A stretch of DNA of 64,000 nt from Caenorhabditis elegans (taxonomy: Eukaryota > Nematoda > Chromadorea > Rhabditida > Rhabditidae), in the NCBI RefSeq assembly GCF_000002985.6, contig NC_003279.8:4650001-4714000 (forward strand), read 5' to 3'. Under the pieces are notes generated by a model, which did not search any database, was not told the origin of the DNA, and saw only the letters and a list, made by a program, of their open reading frames with translations. Below, piece after piece: positions 22,730-34,408 of the stretch; position 1 is the first letter of the stretch; each line of letters starts with the position of its first letter. Position numbers and translations under genes: made by a program.

Positions 22730-22995
22730 CTAGACTTCCTCAACTTCATCTGACTCATCTTCAAATGTAAAGTTCCTCGGCGTCTTTCGCAATGTTCTGA
22801 ATGTTGTCGATTTCCTCGCGTAACCTCTGCTATCTGTTAACGGGTGTCTTCTTATCAGTTTCACTTTTTCTTATTTTTTTAGTTGTCAATCTCTTGCTAG
22901 TAGTTCCCTGATTTTTGAAGAAAAAAGCTCGTCCCAGAAATCTTGCAGAGCTGGAAAATCATTAAAATCCATATTCCTTCTTTGGAAGCGGTCAT
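22730..22995 (-). pseudogene. Possible broken coding relic upstream of xnp-1
   Basis: On the minus strand, 22870-22730 stays open for 46 codons and ends ...TLRKTPRNFTFEDESDEVEEV then TAG. The sequence has a coding look: basic then strongly acidic, with G/C in third positions above local background. Just upstream the plausible frame shifts: GTTSKRLTTKKIRKSETDKKTPVNR, after an AAAATCAG acceptor, ends at a TAG. That is a +1/-1 disagreement near 22827. Farther up, 22970-22895 opens with ATGGATTTTAATGATTTTCC and is also interrupted. It could be a decayed gene, an unmodelled exon of a neighbour or chance. Function not recognised. Confidence 0.25.
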
Positions 22996-23570
22996 TTTCA
23001 AAACTTGTATATCGATTATATCTTCAAATTTTAATTTTTTAAAATCATTTTACCCAGTTGTAAACAAGTTTTTCATGAACAAATAAAAAACAGCATGAAA
23101 AGCATAATCTTGGTAGACATAAGGGTTAGAATTTTGCCTAAAATTATAAAAATGGACCGAATAAATTCAATAATGTAAAAAAAATGAACAAACATTTCTC
23201 AAGTTTTCAGTTTTCCATAAAAAATTATAAATTTATGTAAAATTATCGATTTTTAGACCAATTTTGAAGATTTTCTTTCGGGTTATCAAGTTTTCTTTAC
23301 GAGAAAATGTCATAAATTTTTTTGCAAAATTGAAAAATCATTGGTTTTTTTTCTTGAAATTTAGAATAATTTTATAAATTTTTAAACACTTTTTTAAAAT
23401 TCGACCATTATGCTCCATTTTCTAGCATTTTAAGCAACCCCGTCTTTAAAAAGCTGCATTTAAATTATATTTAGCTTTAAAACTCTTTTTATGCTAGGAA
23501 AGTGAAATTTCGTTAATCATTATCCAACAAATGCTCTCTGTCGGGATAAAATTTAACTTTTCCAATTGTT
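22996..23570. other. AT-rich intergenic stretch, nothing recognised
   Basis: Homopolymeric A/T runs with no splice-bounded open frame, no clear repeat family and no RNA gene signature that I can see. Confidence 0.5.
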
Positions 23571-23599
23571 TTCCAGATTTTTCCAAGTAGCAACCCTTG

Positions 23600-24200
23600 A
23601 GTGTGCCCAATCATTATGCCTATCCACACACACAAACATTAAGTAGTGGGTAGGCTAGAGTCTTTCATGCACAAGCAAATATACACCGATTCGTCTTTTT
23701 TCCCTCTATCTGCCACATAGATAAAAGAAAGAATAACCTTCTCCTCCCCCACAACACCACCACCACTAACGGCGTCTTCTTCGTCTCAGTTTTCTTTGCT
23801 TTACGTAATCTACGTCTTCTATTTTTTCGGGGTGCTCTCTTCGGTTGGAACTATGTGTGAGAGTAGTGTGTTTCGTGTGTCTGTGTGAGTTTTTCCTCAT
23901 CTTTCTCTCTCTTTTCGCGCGGAAAGAGGGCGCCCGAGGTCGGAGAAAAAAAATGAAAGGCAGAGAGGATGGAGGACACAGAGGAACGAAACGAAAATAA
24001 CTGAATCGATACATCTGTGGGGTTGGCGGTGTTGAAGAGAAGAAGACGAAGAAGAAGATGAGGGGGTGGAGCTCTCCGTGCACAACGGCTTCTCCTCCCC
24101 CATCTTTCTCTCCCGTGCTTCTCCTTTTACTAGAGTCCGGCGTTGTGTTGTGTGTGTGTGTCCCCGCCTTTTTCCGGAATACGAAAGTAGGTCTAGTTAA
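23600..24200. promoter_or_regulatory. CT/GAGA-rich block, likely distal promoter of unc-57
   Basis: A compositional island within AT-rich DNA. It contains CACACACACAAAC near 23625, CTCCTCCCCCACAACACCACC near 23740, TCTTTCTCTCTCTTTTCGCG near 23898, and GAAGAAGACGAAGAAGAAGATG near 24038. TGTGTTGTGTGTGTGTGTC follows near 24145. It lies about 1 kb upstream of the unc-57 coding start. The same style of sequence precedes chd-7, suggesting broadly active promoters. Inference from composition. Confidence 0.45.
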
Positions 24201-25138
24201 TGGTTAACTACCTCTCTTGCTCCGAAGCAGGCTTTTTCTTTAATTGCTTCTTGCAACTTTTCTGAAGCTCTACCTTTCTACTGGGAACTTGTTTTCTTTG
24301 AAATTTAGAGTTTTTAAAACTTCCTTCAGTTCTCATTCTCATGCTTTATAACCATAAAAGTGTACATCAGAATAAATCCTAGATCATAAGATCATTCACA
24401 TTAGCATTTCTTTTTGGAATGCTTTTTCCGAGAAAACTGCACTTTTGAGGATTTTATCTTCGAACTGAAAATTCGAGTTGTACTTTTGAAAAAGTTTGTA
24501 GCGATCTACCTGATGTCAGTTTTATTTTAGATTTCCTGCACAGTTTCTTTCATGAATTTATAATGTTCAACCTTTAGTTCTCTCAGTTTTAAGGTTTAAT
24601 GCAAAGTTTTACATACAGCCTGAGGGTCTGTGGATTTTTTTGTTTTAATTGATAGAAAATACCAGATTATACCTATGAAAAATAGTTTTTAAATTTCAAA
24701 ATTTGATGAAAAATCCGAAAAAAGTGCCAAATTTTGCTTATAATCGAAATTTTTCTAGAAAACCGACCAAAATATACAATAAAGATAAATATTTTGATTA
24801 AAAAAAACTGTATTCCAACTGCTGAAACAAGGGTGGAAATTATTTTTACACTTTTTAATTTATTATTACAAAATCATTAGAATTTATAATTTTTCAACAG
24901 TTTTATCTGATCTTTAAGTGGTATTTTCTTTCATTTAAAATAAAAAATCCACAGGCGAAACTCCAAGAATTCAAGAAGCTCATTTTATCGAAACTTTCAA
25001 ATCTTGCTCACCGTGATTCCCAAGTGTTTTAAATCTAAAGGAAAATAAGTCTGGTTTTTGAATATTTATTTTCAGTTGTTTTAATTATCAATTAATTAAC
25101 ATGTTATTCCGAATCTAAAACTCAAAATTTTCAGAAAA

Positions 25139-28100
25139 ATGTCGTTGTCGGGGTTACGTAAGCAATTCAACAAGGCGAATCAATACCTTTCGGAGACGAT
25201 GGGCGCCGCAGAGCCAACAAAACTTGACGATGTGTTCAATGAAATGGAGAAAAATGTGGATACAACGTATAATTTAATTACGGATCTCGTCGCCGGAACA
25301 AATGAATATCTTCAACCAAATCCAGCTACTCGAGCAAAAATGGCCACACAAGTTGCCCTGTCAAAAGTTCGTGGAACTACAAAAACGTCACCGTATCCAC
25401 AAACAGAAGGAATGTTGGCTGACGTCATGCAGAAATATGGACAACAATTGGGTGATAACAGCGATTTGGGAAAGGTTTGCCATCCCTTTTGGAATTTTAA
25501 TTTCTGAAAAAAAACCCATTTTTTAGCAACATTTGTCAATATTTGTTCTGTGAGCAATTTCTGAAAATGTGACCAAAATACAGCAAAAATAAAATTACTA
25601 TTTATTTTGTTTATATTAATAATTTAATTGAAACATTAGGTTGATATTAGAAAACCACTACTTCGGTATTTTTTAGATTAAAATTTTTTGCACGGCTTCA
25701 AAATCTTCTTAATCATAATTTTAAATTACAATTTTTTTCAATTCCAGAGCCTAAACGATGCTGCAGAAACGTATCGACAAATGGCTGATATCAAGTATCA
25801 AATGGAGGATAATGTTAAACAAAACTTTCTCGATCCATTAACACATTTGCAGAATAATGAGCTGAAAGATGTGAATGTAAGCTTTTTTGCGTAAAAAAGG
25901 GTTTATTATTAATTCATTATTCAGCACCACCGCACAAAACTGAAAGGACGTCGACTTGACTACGACTGCAAAAAGCGTCAGCAACGACGTGATGATGAGA
26001 TGATTCAGGCGGAGGAGAAGCTGGAAGAATCAAAGCGACTCGCTGAAATGTCAATGTTCAATGTGCTTAGTAATGATGTGAGTTTTACGATTTTTTTTTG
26101 GAAGTTTTTACTATTTTCCCCTATTAGACTTGCTATTTGACATCGGTTACCCTTAGTTTTATTTTTAAGAAGGATTATTCTCAAACTTACGAATATAACA
26201 AAAGAAAAACGGGAAAAATCCGTTAAGATTTCGAATTTTTATGTCAGAAAAATCAACGAAAAACCTTCAAAATTTAACTAGCGAAATCATAGGCCACGAG
26301 GATTGTTCGAATTTTGATCCTGTTCTATACTATGTTTTTAATCAGTATTTTATACAATTCCTTTCAATATAAGCTGTCAAAGTTTAATTTTTTTTTAATC
26401 TGCTGAAATTTTTTTCCACTTCCCCTTTTAGATATAATCACAAAAAAATTCTTTTCAGGTCGAGCAAATATCTCAACTACGAGCCCTCATTGAAGCCCAA
26501 CTCGATTTCCACCGACAAACAGCCCAATGTCTCGAAAATCTACAGCAACAACTTGGCCATCGAATCAAAGATGCAGCTGCCAGGCCTCGTGAAGAGCATG
26601 TTCCATTATCAGTTCTTGCAAATGAGAGCAGAACTCCAAGATCCAGGTTGGTATAAGCATGAAGAGTGAGAAAATGCATGTTTGTTGTGAGATTTTGAAC
26701 GCTCAAAAAGACCTAGTTTTTAAAAAACAGCTAATTTCTTGAGATGCACTTTTGAGATTCAGCTGAAATCTCCAATTTCGCCAACATTTTATTGAAATGG
26801 AGCTGCCCCAAAAAGCTGAATAAACTACCAAAAAAAATGTTGAATATTGGAGGATTAATTGAAATTTCGGGCCGCTGTGGCACGGAAAAATTGGCAAAAT
26901 TGAAGTTTTTTAAAGCTAAATTTAGATTTTTGTTTTCTTCTCAAAACTTTGAAACGCCATGAAAATTGTACGAGAAGTTAGAATAGAATTAGTTATTTTT
27001 AAGAAATTTTGAATTTTGAGTACAGAGATTATTTCATAAATCTACCTGAAAATTAGTTTTTTCAAAAGATACGAAAAAATATATAAAGCCGGAACTAGGC
27101 GTTTTCCATTTTTGTTTTCGATTTAAAAAGGTCCCACGCATCATAAAAAGAGAAAACCCCCTGTGCTCTTAAGAAACGGAAAAAGCACTGAAGCATCATT
27201 CACAAGTAATAAAAAGGAGGAAAACATATGAAGCACAGACATAGACATGCAGAGTCTATGATTGATTACATCGCATTATGTCTTTTTACGGCCGGAGGAA
27301 TACTTTTTTGGAAGGAATATGAATGTAAAAAGATCGTTTAATGACTGATTGACACGAAAATATTGAAAAATTGAAATGTTTTCGGTGTTTTTTAAGCTAG
27401 ACTAGTTTAAGTTTTTTTGAAAGTTGAGAAATTTCAAAAAAAATTATTAAAAGAAACAACGTAAATTTTGATTTTTGATTATCTTTGAAAAAACCGAAAA
27501 ATTGAAAATTATTCTACGACACAACCAAAAAAACATTCTAAATTTAATTTTAAAAAAATAAGAATTAAATTTCGTTACAGTACCCCCCGCTACAGTACTC
27601 CCTGATTCATATTGTGATTGATTTTTTATTTTTTGCATGCTAAAAGCCTCTTCCAAAACATCTCTTCAGTTTCAGATCGCCTGCTCCATCGGATATGAGT
27701 CACAATTCTACGGCAGCCGCAGCCGTACGTTTTTTTGTTTCAGAAAAAATTGAAAAAAGTGCGACTTTTCAACAAAAAAAACACGAATTTTGGAGATTCA
27801 GTTTTTCGGATTTCAATTACTGAAATTTTTTGGAAAATGGTATAATTTTAAAAAAACACTTGTAAAAAGACCGGAAAATGTTTAAAAAATGTTTTTGAAA
27901 CATTTATTGAAAAATCAAACTTTTCAGATATTTTTCGAGACGAGAAAACTGAAAATTCTTGATTTTTCAGAAAGCCGAAATATTGATCAATTTTCTGGAT
28001 AAAATTAACCAAATATTTCAATTTTTTAGTTTTTTCTCATAAAAAACATATAATTTTTCTTTAAAAAAACAGAAGTGTCTAAACTTTTAAAGAAATTTTT

Positions 28101-28852
28101 CGCAAAATCAATTTCTATTCGAACCGACAAAACTAAAAATTTAAAAACGAAAATTCCAGATTTTTCGGTTTTCCGGAAATCCTAAAAATCGGAAAAATAT
28201 TGGGAAAATTGACAAAAAATTTCAAACTTTTAAAAATTTGGTTGATGAAAAAAAAAAGTCAATTTTCTTCTTAAAACGGGTAAATTTTCTCGAAAAAAAA
28301 CTACAAATTAAAAAAAACCAATTTTCTAAAGTCGAATTTTTTGTTTGTTGAAAATAAGTTACTTTTATAAGAGAATTGTGTATTTTCCCATCAGCATAAA
28401 AAATTTGAAGATTGAATTTTTTAAATCAATTTTCTAAATCGAAACTATTCGTTTTTCAATTTTTATTTTAAAAAATCGAAAAAGCGATACCCTTGATTAG
28501 AATATTTTGTTTTTGAATAAAAACCTAGTAATTCAATTTTCAATCCAATTTCTAATATTATGTCCAGTTTAAGATGCCACCACAAAATGGAGGAGGAATA
28601 ACACAAGCACCACCATCATATCAAGGACCTCCACCAGGTGGACTTCCACCTCCACTCTCCCAGCAGCAGAAGCCACAATGCAGAGCTCTATTCGATTTTG
28701 ATGCTCAAAGTGAAGGAGAACTGGATTTCAAAGAAGGAACACTGATTGAGTTGGTATCACAAATTGATGAGAATTGGTACGAAGGACGTGTGAATGGAAA
28801 AACTGGATTATTCCCTGTTACCTATGTACAGGTTCTAGTGCCTCTTAAATAA
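25139..28852 (+). CDS. unc-57: Endophilin A, UNC-57
   Basis: Six exons: 25139-25474, 25748-25876, 25925-26077, 26459-26646, 27676-27724, 28568-28852, giving 379 residues. Endophilin A bends membrane and recruits synaptojanin and dynamin during synaptic-vesicle endocytosis at nerve terminals. Residues 1 to about 250 form the N-BAR domain: amphipathic start [19 protein letters not shown], then long helices with [23 protein letters not shown] and [19 protein letters not shown] linker with a Pro/Gly-rich tract (from about 286) leads to the C-terminal SH3 domain at about 323-377 ([31 protein letters not shown]). The start is fixed by AAATTTTCAG four bases upstream, a trans-splice acceptor. The 49-base exon 5 encodes an Ala/Ser linker and could be alternatively used. 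Confidence 0.97.
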
Positions 28853-29670
28853 AAAAAAATGTATTTCTCCCTCCAAAACCCAGTCAATTCTTTCCATTTT
28901 TTGCTGTTTTATTGCCAATTTCTCGTTTTCTCCCCAACTCCAAAGCCATGCTCCTCATCTTTGTCTCTTGAATTTTATTTCACAAAAATATTTTATTTCC
29001 CTTTCCAAATCTCACTTTTTCTCTAGGAACCCCTGAAAAGTACTCATTTAGAAGAGAATGGGCTATGGTCTCTATGAGGCTAAAATAGTTAATTCTCCTG
29101 ATCCATTGTGCCGAAATCTTTGTATTTATTAAAACACTACTTGCTTTATATACATCCACTACTTTCCCCCAGTCTGCCACACCCGATGCGTTTTCCAATA
29201 GCAATACCCTGACCCACATTACCATGTATTCTATGTACTCTCTACACTACCAAAAATGTGCATTTATCAAATCTCCCTTAAAATAGCAGCATGTTATTAG
29301 TTTTTTTAGCTTTATTTAGTAACTTATTTTCAACATCAAAAAATTCATTGCAAAATTACTTATTTTCGTAATTACTTATTTTCGAGTATATGAATTTGAT
29401 TTTAAACTATTTTTTTTTTGAACTCGGAGATGGAAAAAAGTCAAATTTCTTGTCTTATCAATTTTAAAATTGTTTAAAAAAAGAAGTGGATGAACAAGAA
29501 AATCAATAAAAAACTGAAATGAAAACGAAATTTCGAAATATCCGGAATATTATATTGTCCACGAGGAGTACTGTAAACAGACACCCAGTTATGTTATTAG
29601 TGACGTCATATACTTGCACCATCTGCTCTCATACCTGTGCACCATATATCTCATCGATTTTTTTTTGAAC
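28853..29670. promoter_or_regulatory. unc-57 3' UTR and F-box gene upstream region
   Basis: A polyadenylation-like AAATAAAAAAAA overlaps the unc-57 stop region. Beyond it, pyrimidine-rich sequence to about 29000 is probably 3' UTR. Near 29603, 68 bases before the next ATG, is TGACGTCA, a perfect cAMP-response-type (bZIP) site. No other gene is visible. Confidence 0.35.
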
Positions 29671-32600
29671 ATGAAACGAATGCAACTATCATTTCGTCCA
29701 TTTTCTTCACTATGGAATTCAAATCGAATTAAAAAAGGTAGAAGTTGTTCCAATCAGAAGAAGGTAAATTAAATTAATTTTTATTTGTTAGATCAAAAAC
29801 TATAAGTTTCAGAAATGTAACTCTTTCAATCTACTCCAACTACCATACCTAGCATTTCGAATTGTTATTCATCAATTAAGTATTTTTTCAGTGTAAGTTA
29901 TCCCGTGGTGTCAGACTGTCCCATTATGGTTTGATCTACAAAAAAGGCGGGATTTTTTTGCCCAAAAAATGTGACGTCAGCATTTTTTTAACCATGCGAA
30001 CCAGCATGGGACAGCCTGACACCACGTGAGTTATTCCAACATTACATATCGTACACCCTTCAATGTTAGTTATAACATAAAATCACATAAAAATTACGGA
30101 CAAATCGAGCGAGAGTGAGATCAACTACATTAAAAACGTTTTAATTTTAATTTTGGCTGAATTTTTTTTTAGAAAATCGCAGTTTTAATAGTTGTATTTT
30201 CAATTCTTTCTCGACGCTCTAGAGTATTTGAACAAAATCCCAATCTACAGTGTTACAAAAGCCAGTCTGAGACAAATACTGCCCAGTTACGGAAATTCGT
30301 GATTCTTGACCGGTCTCGGCACGAACGAAATTTGTAGCCACTGTACCCAACAAGAGTTTCGCAATTTGCTTCGCTCTTTTTCTTAAAGGTTTGCCCAAAC
30401 AATATGGTTGAGCCCCCGTAAAATGCCACGCGATACTGGTAAAATCTCCAAATTATTGCTGGTACGGTAGCTGCTAATTTTTGGTCGTTTCGAGACGCGG
30501 TGACGTAGCGCAACTGGATAATAGAGCAAAAAGCAATATTTTTCACAATTAATTAAACAATTAAGAATACGATCAGTTCGATCAGTTCAGTTCTTTTAAT
30601 TCCTAGTTAACCTTTTTTCTCAAGTTTTTACTTTGGAAATACATTTATATTTGTTGATGTTTCAGATTACAATTATCTCAAATTTCAAGAAGAACTTTGA
30701 AGAAAATACAACAAGTGAATCGGAAAGTTTATAAATTATTGGTCTACAACCATGAATTCACGCCTTATGGTGGCCAAGAACATCTTAAGACTTATTCAGT
30801 TCGGCAACTCGTTGTTATCGAGAACATAAGTGATTATCAAGAATTTTATGATATGATGTGGTCACAAACTACTGTATCCTATAGATTCTTGACAACTCCT
30901 CCGGTGACATATTGGATCCGAAGCGTAATAAAAGAGTACGTTTCATCTTGAATTATGTCTGAAACTGATTCAGTTTCAAGTTGTTGAACCTCGTTTCCAC
31001 CGGGAACGGAGGACTCAAAGATGGTTCCCAAAGACTTAACACTTCTCCAAATATGGAATTTACTCTTGAGAATACATTACATACCGTATATCCTCTATTA
31101 GTATGGCGCCTCTATTAGTTTTGCACCCCTTCATTTGTTCCCTATTTTTAGGTATTCAAAATTTGAATTATAAACTCGTTCTACAAATCAGGAAAATTCT
31201 TACAGACTATGGTTTAACAAGTAAAAATTGGCAAAATATGAGTAGAACTCGGACAATTTTTGCGTATTAGTCGTAAAATTCGCCCACTTTGGTTTATAAG
31301 TTATTGAAATTGATGATATTATGCTATAACTTGATGGAAAACATGAGAAAAAACCTGTTCGAAAATTAGTTTTGCACCCTCCATTAGTTTTGCATCAAAT
31401 TAGGTGTCAGAAAGTTAGTTTTGCATGCCTTACTAATAGAGAAAATACGGTATATGTTATAACCAGGGCTTCCATGTAGGCGTCAAAACGCGTGCCTGCC
31501 TGATCTTATTGTTAAGGCGATCTTCGCCTGCCTCTCCCGTCAGTCGCGCCTTATGCTAAAACATCAAAATAATATAAATGATAAACTTAGAAGTTTGTAA
31601 ATTCATGTTAAAATTCAGATAAGAGACGGATGGCCCGTGTGGGGCGAGCATGCCTCAGGCAGGCGTTGGGCCTGAAACCAAGTTTGCATACCATGGAAGC
31701 CCTGGATATAACAAACCCATTTCAGTTATCCCAACATGAAGCTTAACGGAATATCATATATGTCGTATGAAAACAAAAAGGAGCTCGAACACTATTTGAA
31801 TGTATTATATAACACATTTTCGATTGATCATCTCGACCTTATGACGGATCGCGAGAAGATTTTTGGAGATTACAGAAAAGTTTTTAAACATCCATTGTTT
31901 CGTAAATGTCATTATGTAGAGTTTCACGAGCCTTCCAAGTTTTCAACAAAAGATTTGGAAAATCTGCAGAAAATGTTTGATTTGCATAAATTTTATGCGC
32001 GATGTGATCAGAAGAAACATTTCAATTTTCAAAAGGTAACAGTTCTATCCTATGTCATTTGGAAACTTCTGTTTAAACTAGAATTGTTATGTTTAAACTA
32101 GAACAAAAGTGGATTTTTTTAAAAATGTTTGAAAATTTTTTTGTGACGAGCTAGTCAAAACATAAGCTTTTGAATTTTATGCTTTTTTTTTTGAAGTCTA
32201 AAACTTCTTTTTCGTGTAGAAATCTTCGATCGCGTTGACCCTGGTGTTTTATACTTGCGTCATAATTCGCGATATTTTTTATTTGGGTAATATCATGTCT
32301 AACAAAGTTCAGATGCTGAAGATTCCGCGGATTAGTGTCCACGAAGCTTACAATATCAAAATAGAGGACTTAATGAACAACAACTGCAAAGAAATAATAT
32401 TATGGAATAACGATTTACAAATATTTGAAATAACAAAATTCATTTGTCATTGGTTATCTGGAAAATTGCCAAGCCTTGAAAGACTTCGACTACATATGTT
32501 TCACGATTGGGAAATTTTTGAGGATATCCTGATTGGCATTGATAACAAAAAGAGAGATGAAAATCAACCGAAAACATTAAAGTAAACATTAAAAGTTTTC

Positions 32601-32755
32601 AACTTTCAGACTATTTTAAATATTATTTCAGATACGGAGTTTATTCCCTGGATTGTTCAAATGGACGAGATATTATTCGGAAAGATGGGCAAATTGCTAC
32701 TCTTTTTACAATTGGATATGCTCTCGAATTTGTTGTAAGGGATTTAACATTATAA
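29671..32755 (+). CDS. F-box protein with FBA_2-type substrate domain
   Basis: Six exons: 29671-29763, 29813-29892, 30666-30935, 31726-32035, 32220-32581, 32632-32755, joining in frame to about 412 residues. After a basic 31-residue leader comes an F-box: FNLLQLPYLAFRIVIHQLS, then SVLQLSQISRRTLKKI, the nematode form (LP..A...VI, then LS..S..T). F-box proteins of this type bind a Skp1-related protein and present substrates to an SCF ubiquitin ligase. The C-terminal half has FBA_2-like features: repeated short helices, EEIILWNND-like sequence (KEIILWNNDLQIF), HWLSGKLPSLERLRL, and a final YSLDCSNGRDIIRKDGQIATLF unit. This family is greatly expanded and fast-evolving in worms. Intron 3 carries a GC-rich inverted repeat and intron 2 a palindrome. 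The 5' exon is the least certain. Confidence 0.75.
29902..30027. repeat. Palindromic repeat, family C (F-box gene intron 2)
   Basis: The left arm CCCGTGGTGTCAGACTGTCC and right arm GGGACAGCCTGACACCACGTG are inverted. TTTGATCTACA and a GTGACGTCA lie between them. A related copy is at 50821-50930, sharing GGTTTGATCTACAGAAAAA. Confidence 0.7.
31463..31704. repeat. GC-rich inverted-repeat element, family D (F-box gene intron 3)
   Basis: It begins CCAGGGCTTCCATG and ends CATGGAAGCCCTGG, a perfect 14-bp terminal inverted repeat. Inside it the words TGCCTGCC and GGCAGGCG are also inverted. A shorter relative lies at 60483-60576 next to gsp-3. Confidence 0.75.
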
Positions 32756-33537
32756 TATGCGTTTATGATATCCTCTAGTCTGTACATTCTGAAAAAAGAC
32801 CTGAATGCATGTAATATGTATCCTATTAAAGTTTTGATTAAAGATTTAAAACTGATTTTTTTTATTTTTAAATTTTCACAAAATCATTACTAAATGCGTT
32901 TTTCGTTTTTCAGTGATTTTTCAAACATTTCAAATGAGTAGAACTCTGAAACCGAAAATTTCGGCAAGAACAGTTCAACTAACAAACTGCTGCTCTCACT
33001 TTTTTCTGCACGAGAAAATATTTTTCGAAGTTTCCCAACAAACCTGCCAAGCCTGCTGCGCTGCTGCTGGGAGCCTGCCAATGCGCCCGACATCTAGCGA
33101 GCCCAATTTCGACAGTTTTCCTTTAAACACTTATAATTCAAGTACCTACGTTTTCATGCACCGATGTTCTAAAAGTGTAATACCCTTTTCAAAACTTTTT
33201 TTAAAAGTGATGTATCCTTAAAAACAAATGTAGCAGTTACATTCAACTGAAAATCAAGATCAGAAAAAAAATGTTCCGTCATTTTTATGAAATACGTTCA
33301 ATCTTGGCCAGTACAACGCCAGTTTGAACGTTATTTCTGAGTCGTTGGTCACATGAAGACGAAGTGATTATATGCATACAATGAGCGACAATTGCCGTTC
33401 GGCAATCGAATTCTCGGCAATTGGCGATATTCGGCAATTCCGGCAACCTCTCTTCTGCTAAACAGTGAAAAATGAATACAAAATGAGTAAAATGAACTAT
33501 ATTTTGTTCACTTGTTAAGAAAAAGTGTTAAGAAAAG
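32756..33537. other. Intergenic, includes a CGGCAA-repeat patch
   Basis: AT-rich sequence downstream of the F-box gene. At about 33394-33447 the words CGGCAATTCCGGCAA and TTCTCGGCAATTGGCG repeat the TTCGGCAA theme also present at 53048-53107. The 102-codon plus frame 32913-33221 lacks family features and splice support. Confidence 0.4.
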
Positions 33538-33676
33538 TGACAGACATCCGGGACCCAAAGGGTGCGGGGCGCGGGAAGAGACGATTTACGAAATGCTGAC
33601 AACAAGAAAAACTCTGTAAATCGACACAAATAGTCTCTTCCCGCGCCCCGCCCCTTTGGTTCCTAGATGTCTGTCA
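33538..33676. repeat. GC-rich palindromic element, family E
   Basis: The arms TGACAGACATCCGGGACCC...GCGCGGGAAGAGAC and GTCTCTTCCCGCGCCCCGCC...GATGTCTGTCA are inverted around a CGTAAATCGACAC-type centre. A diverged copy lies at about 51867-52030. The arms include the recognisable GGCGCGGGAAGAG word. Confidence 0.8.
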
Positions 33677-33779
33677 CCCTCTAACTATCTACACTCTCTG
33701 TACCGGTAATAAACCTCAGTGAAAGAAAAATTTCGCCTTTGATAATTATATACTACGCTTTTTTTCGCCACTATATTTA

Positions 33780-33860
33780 CCTCGCAGCCGGCGGGACATC
33801 TCGCCACGCTCACAGCGAGTTAAACACATCGGAACTCGTGAGATGTCGGCGGCTGATATT
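33780..33860. repeat. Short GC-rich inverted repeat
   Basis: GCCGGCGGGACATCTCG (33788 region) pairs with CGTGAGATGTCGGCGGC (33838 region), with an intervening CACAGCGAGTTAAACACATC. The minus-strand 64-codon frame crossing it is likely an artefact. Confidence 0.5.
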
Positions 33861-34327
33861 GGTTGGTGTCCCGATTTCTGCCAAGTCCCCATGAATTTCC
33901 TAAAAAAGCGGTGCCTAGATTTTGGAATTTCTGTGTACACAAGGTTTACACGAGGCCACGATGTTTATTTATTTTGAGTGTGTAATTATTAAAATGATAA
34001 TTAGGTACTTGGGTATTTCATGCCCTCATTCCAAAAGTTTTTTTTTAAGTTAAATAAAGTGTATTCTATTTTTGCGTTTTTAGGCTTAGGCAATAACATT
34101 TTCTGAGTCTAAAGAGGGAAAATGGACATCACGTTTAATTTAAATGAATAAATGAATGAACATTAATTTAATTTAATTTAAAAATGAGGGCATATAATAC
34201 ACAAGTACCGATAATAATTATTAATTGTTCTTCGTTTTGCTGTTTATTTCCATGTCATTTTTAAACTTTTACAAAATAAATTGTCAACTTAACATTAACA
34301 TGGATGTAAAAATGAAAAAGCCTACAA

Positions 34328-34408
34328 AATCTCAATTCCTTTAGCTGAAAAGCAGTATGTGCTTATTCGATGAGCCATACCACTTTGTACAACCAAAGAG
34401 ATTGAGAT
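34328..34408 (+). ncRNA. Candidate hairpin RNA (pre-miRNA-like)
   Basis: An ~80-base segment can fold into one imperfect hairpin. The outer 8 pairs are ATCTCAAT with ATTGAGAT. Then come a G-U pair and CTTT/AAAG with isolated mismatches, an internal loop, GTATG/CATAC, and a terminal loop around TTATTCGATG. The size, single stem with small bulges and loop are those of a microRNA precursor. The flanks are ordinary AT-rich intergenic DNA and I see no second copy in the window. Pairing was checked by eye only, and I do not recognise a known microRNA. It could equally be a solitary inverted repeat. Confidence 0.3.

Noticed and set aside
23766-24103. 105- and 68-codon minus frames
   Set aside because: Low-complexity translation of the CT/GAGA promoter block; two overlapping frames are open, neither with family features.
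32913-33221. 102-codon plus frame after the F-box gene
   Set aside because: The F-box model already ends cleanly at 32755; this frame has no acceptor, no family match and crosses repeat-like DNA.
33746-33940. 64-codon minus frame
   Set aside because: It crosses a GC-rich inverted repeat that explains its composition.
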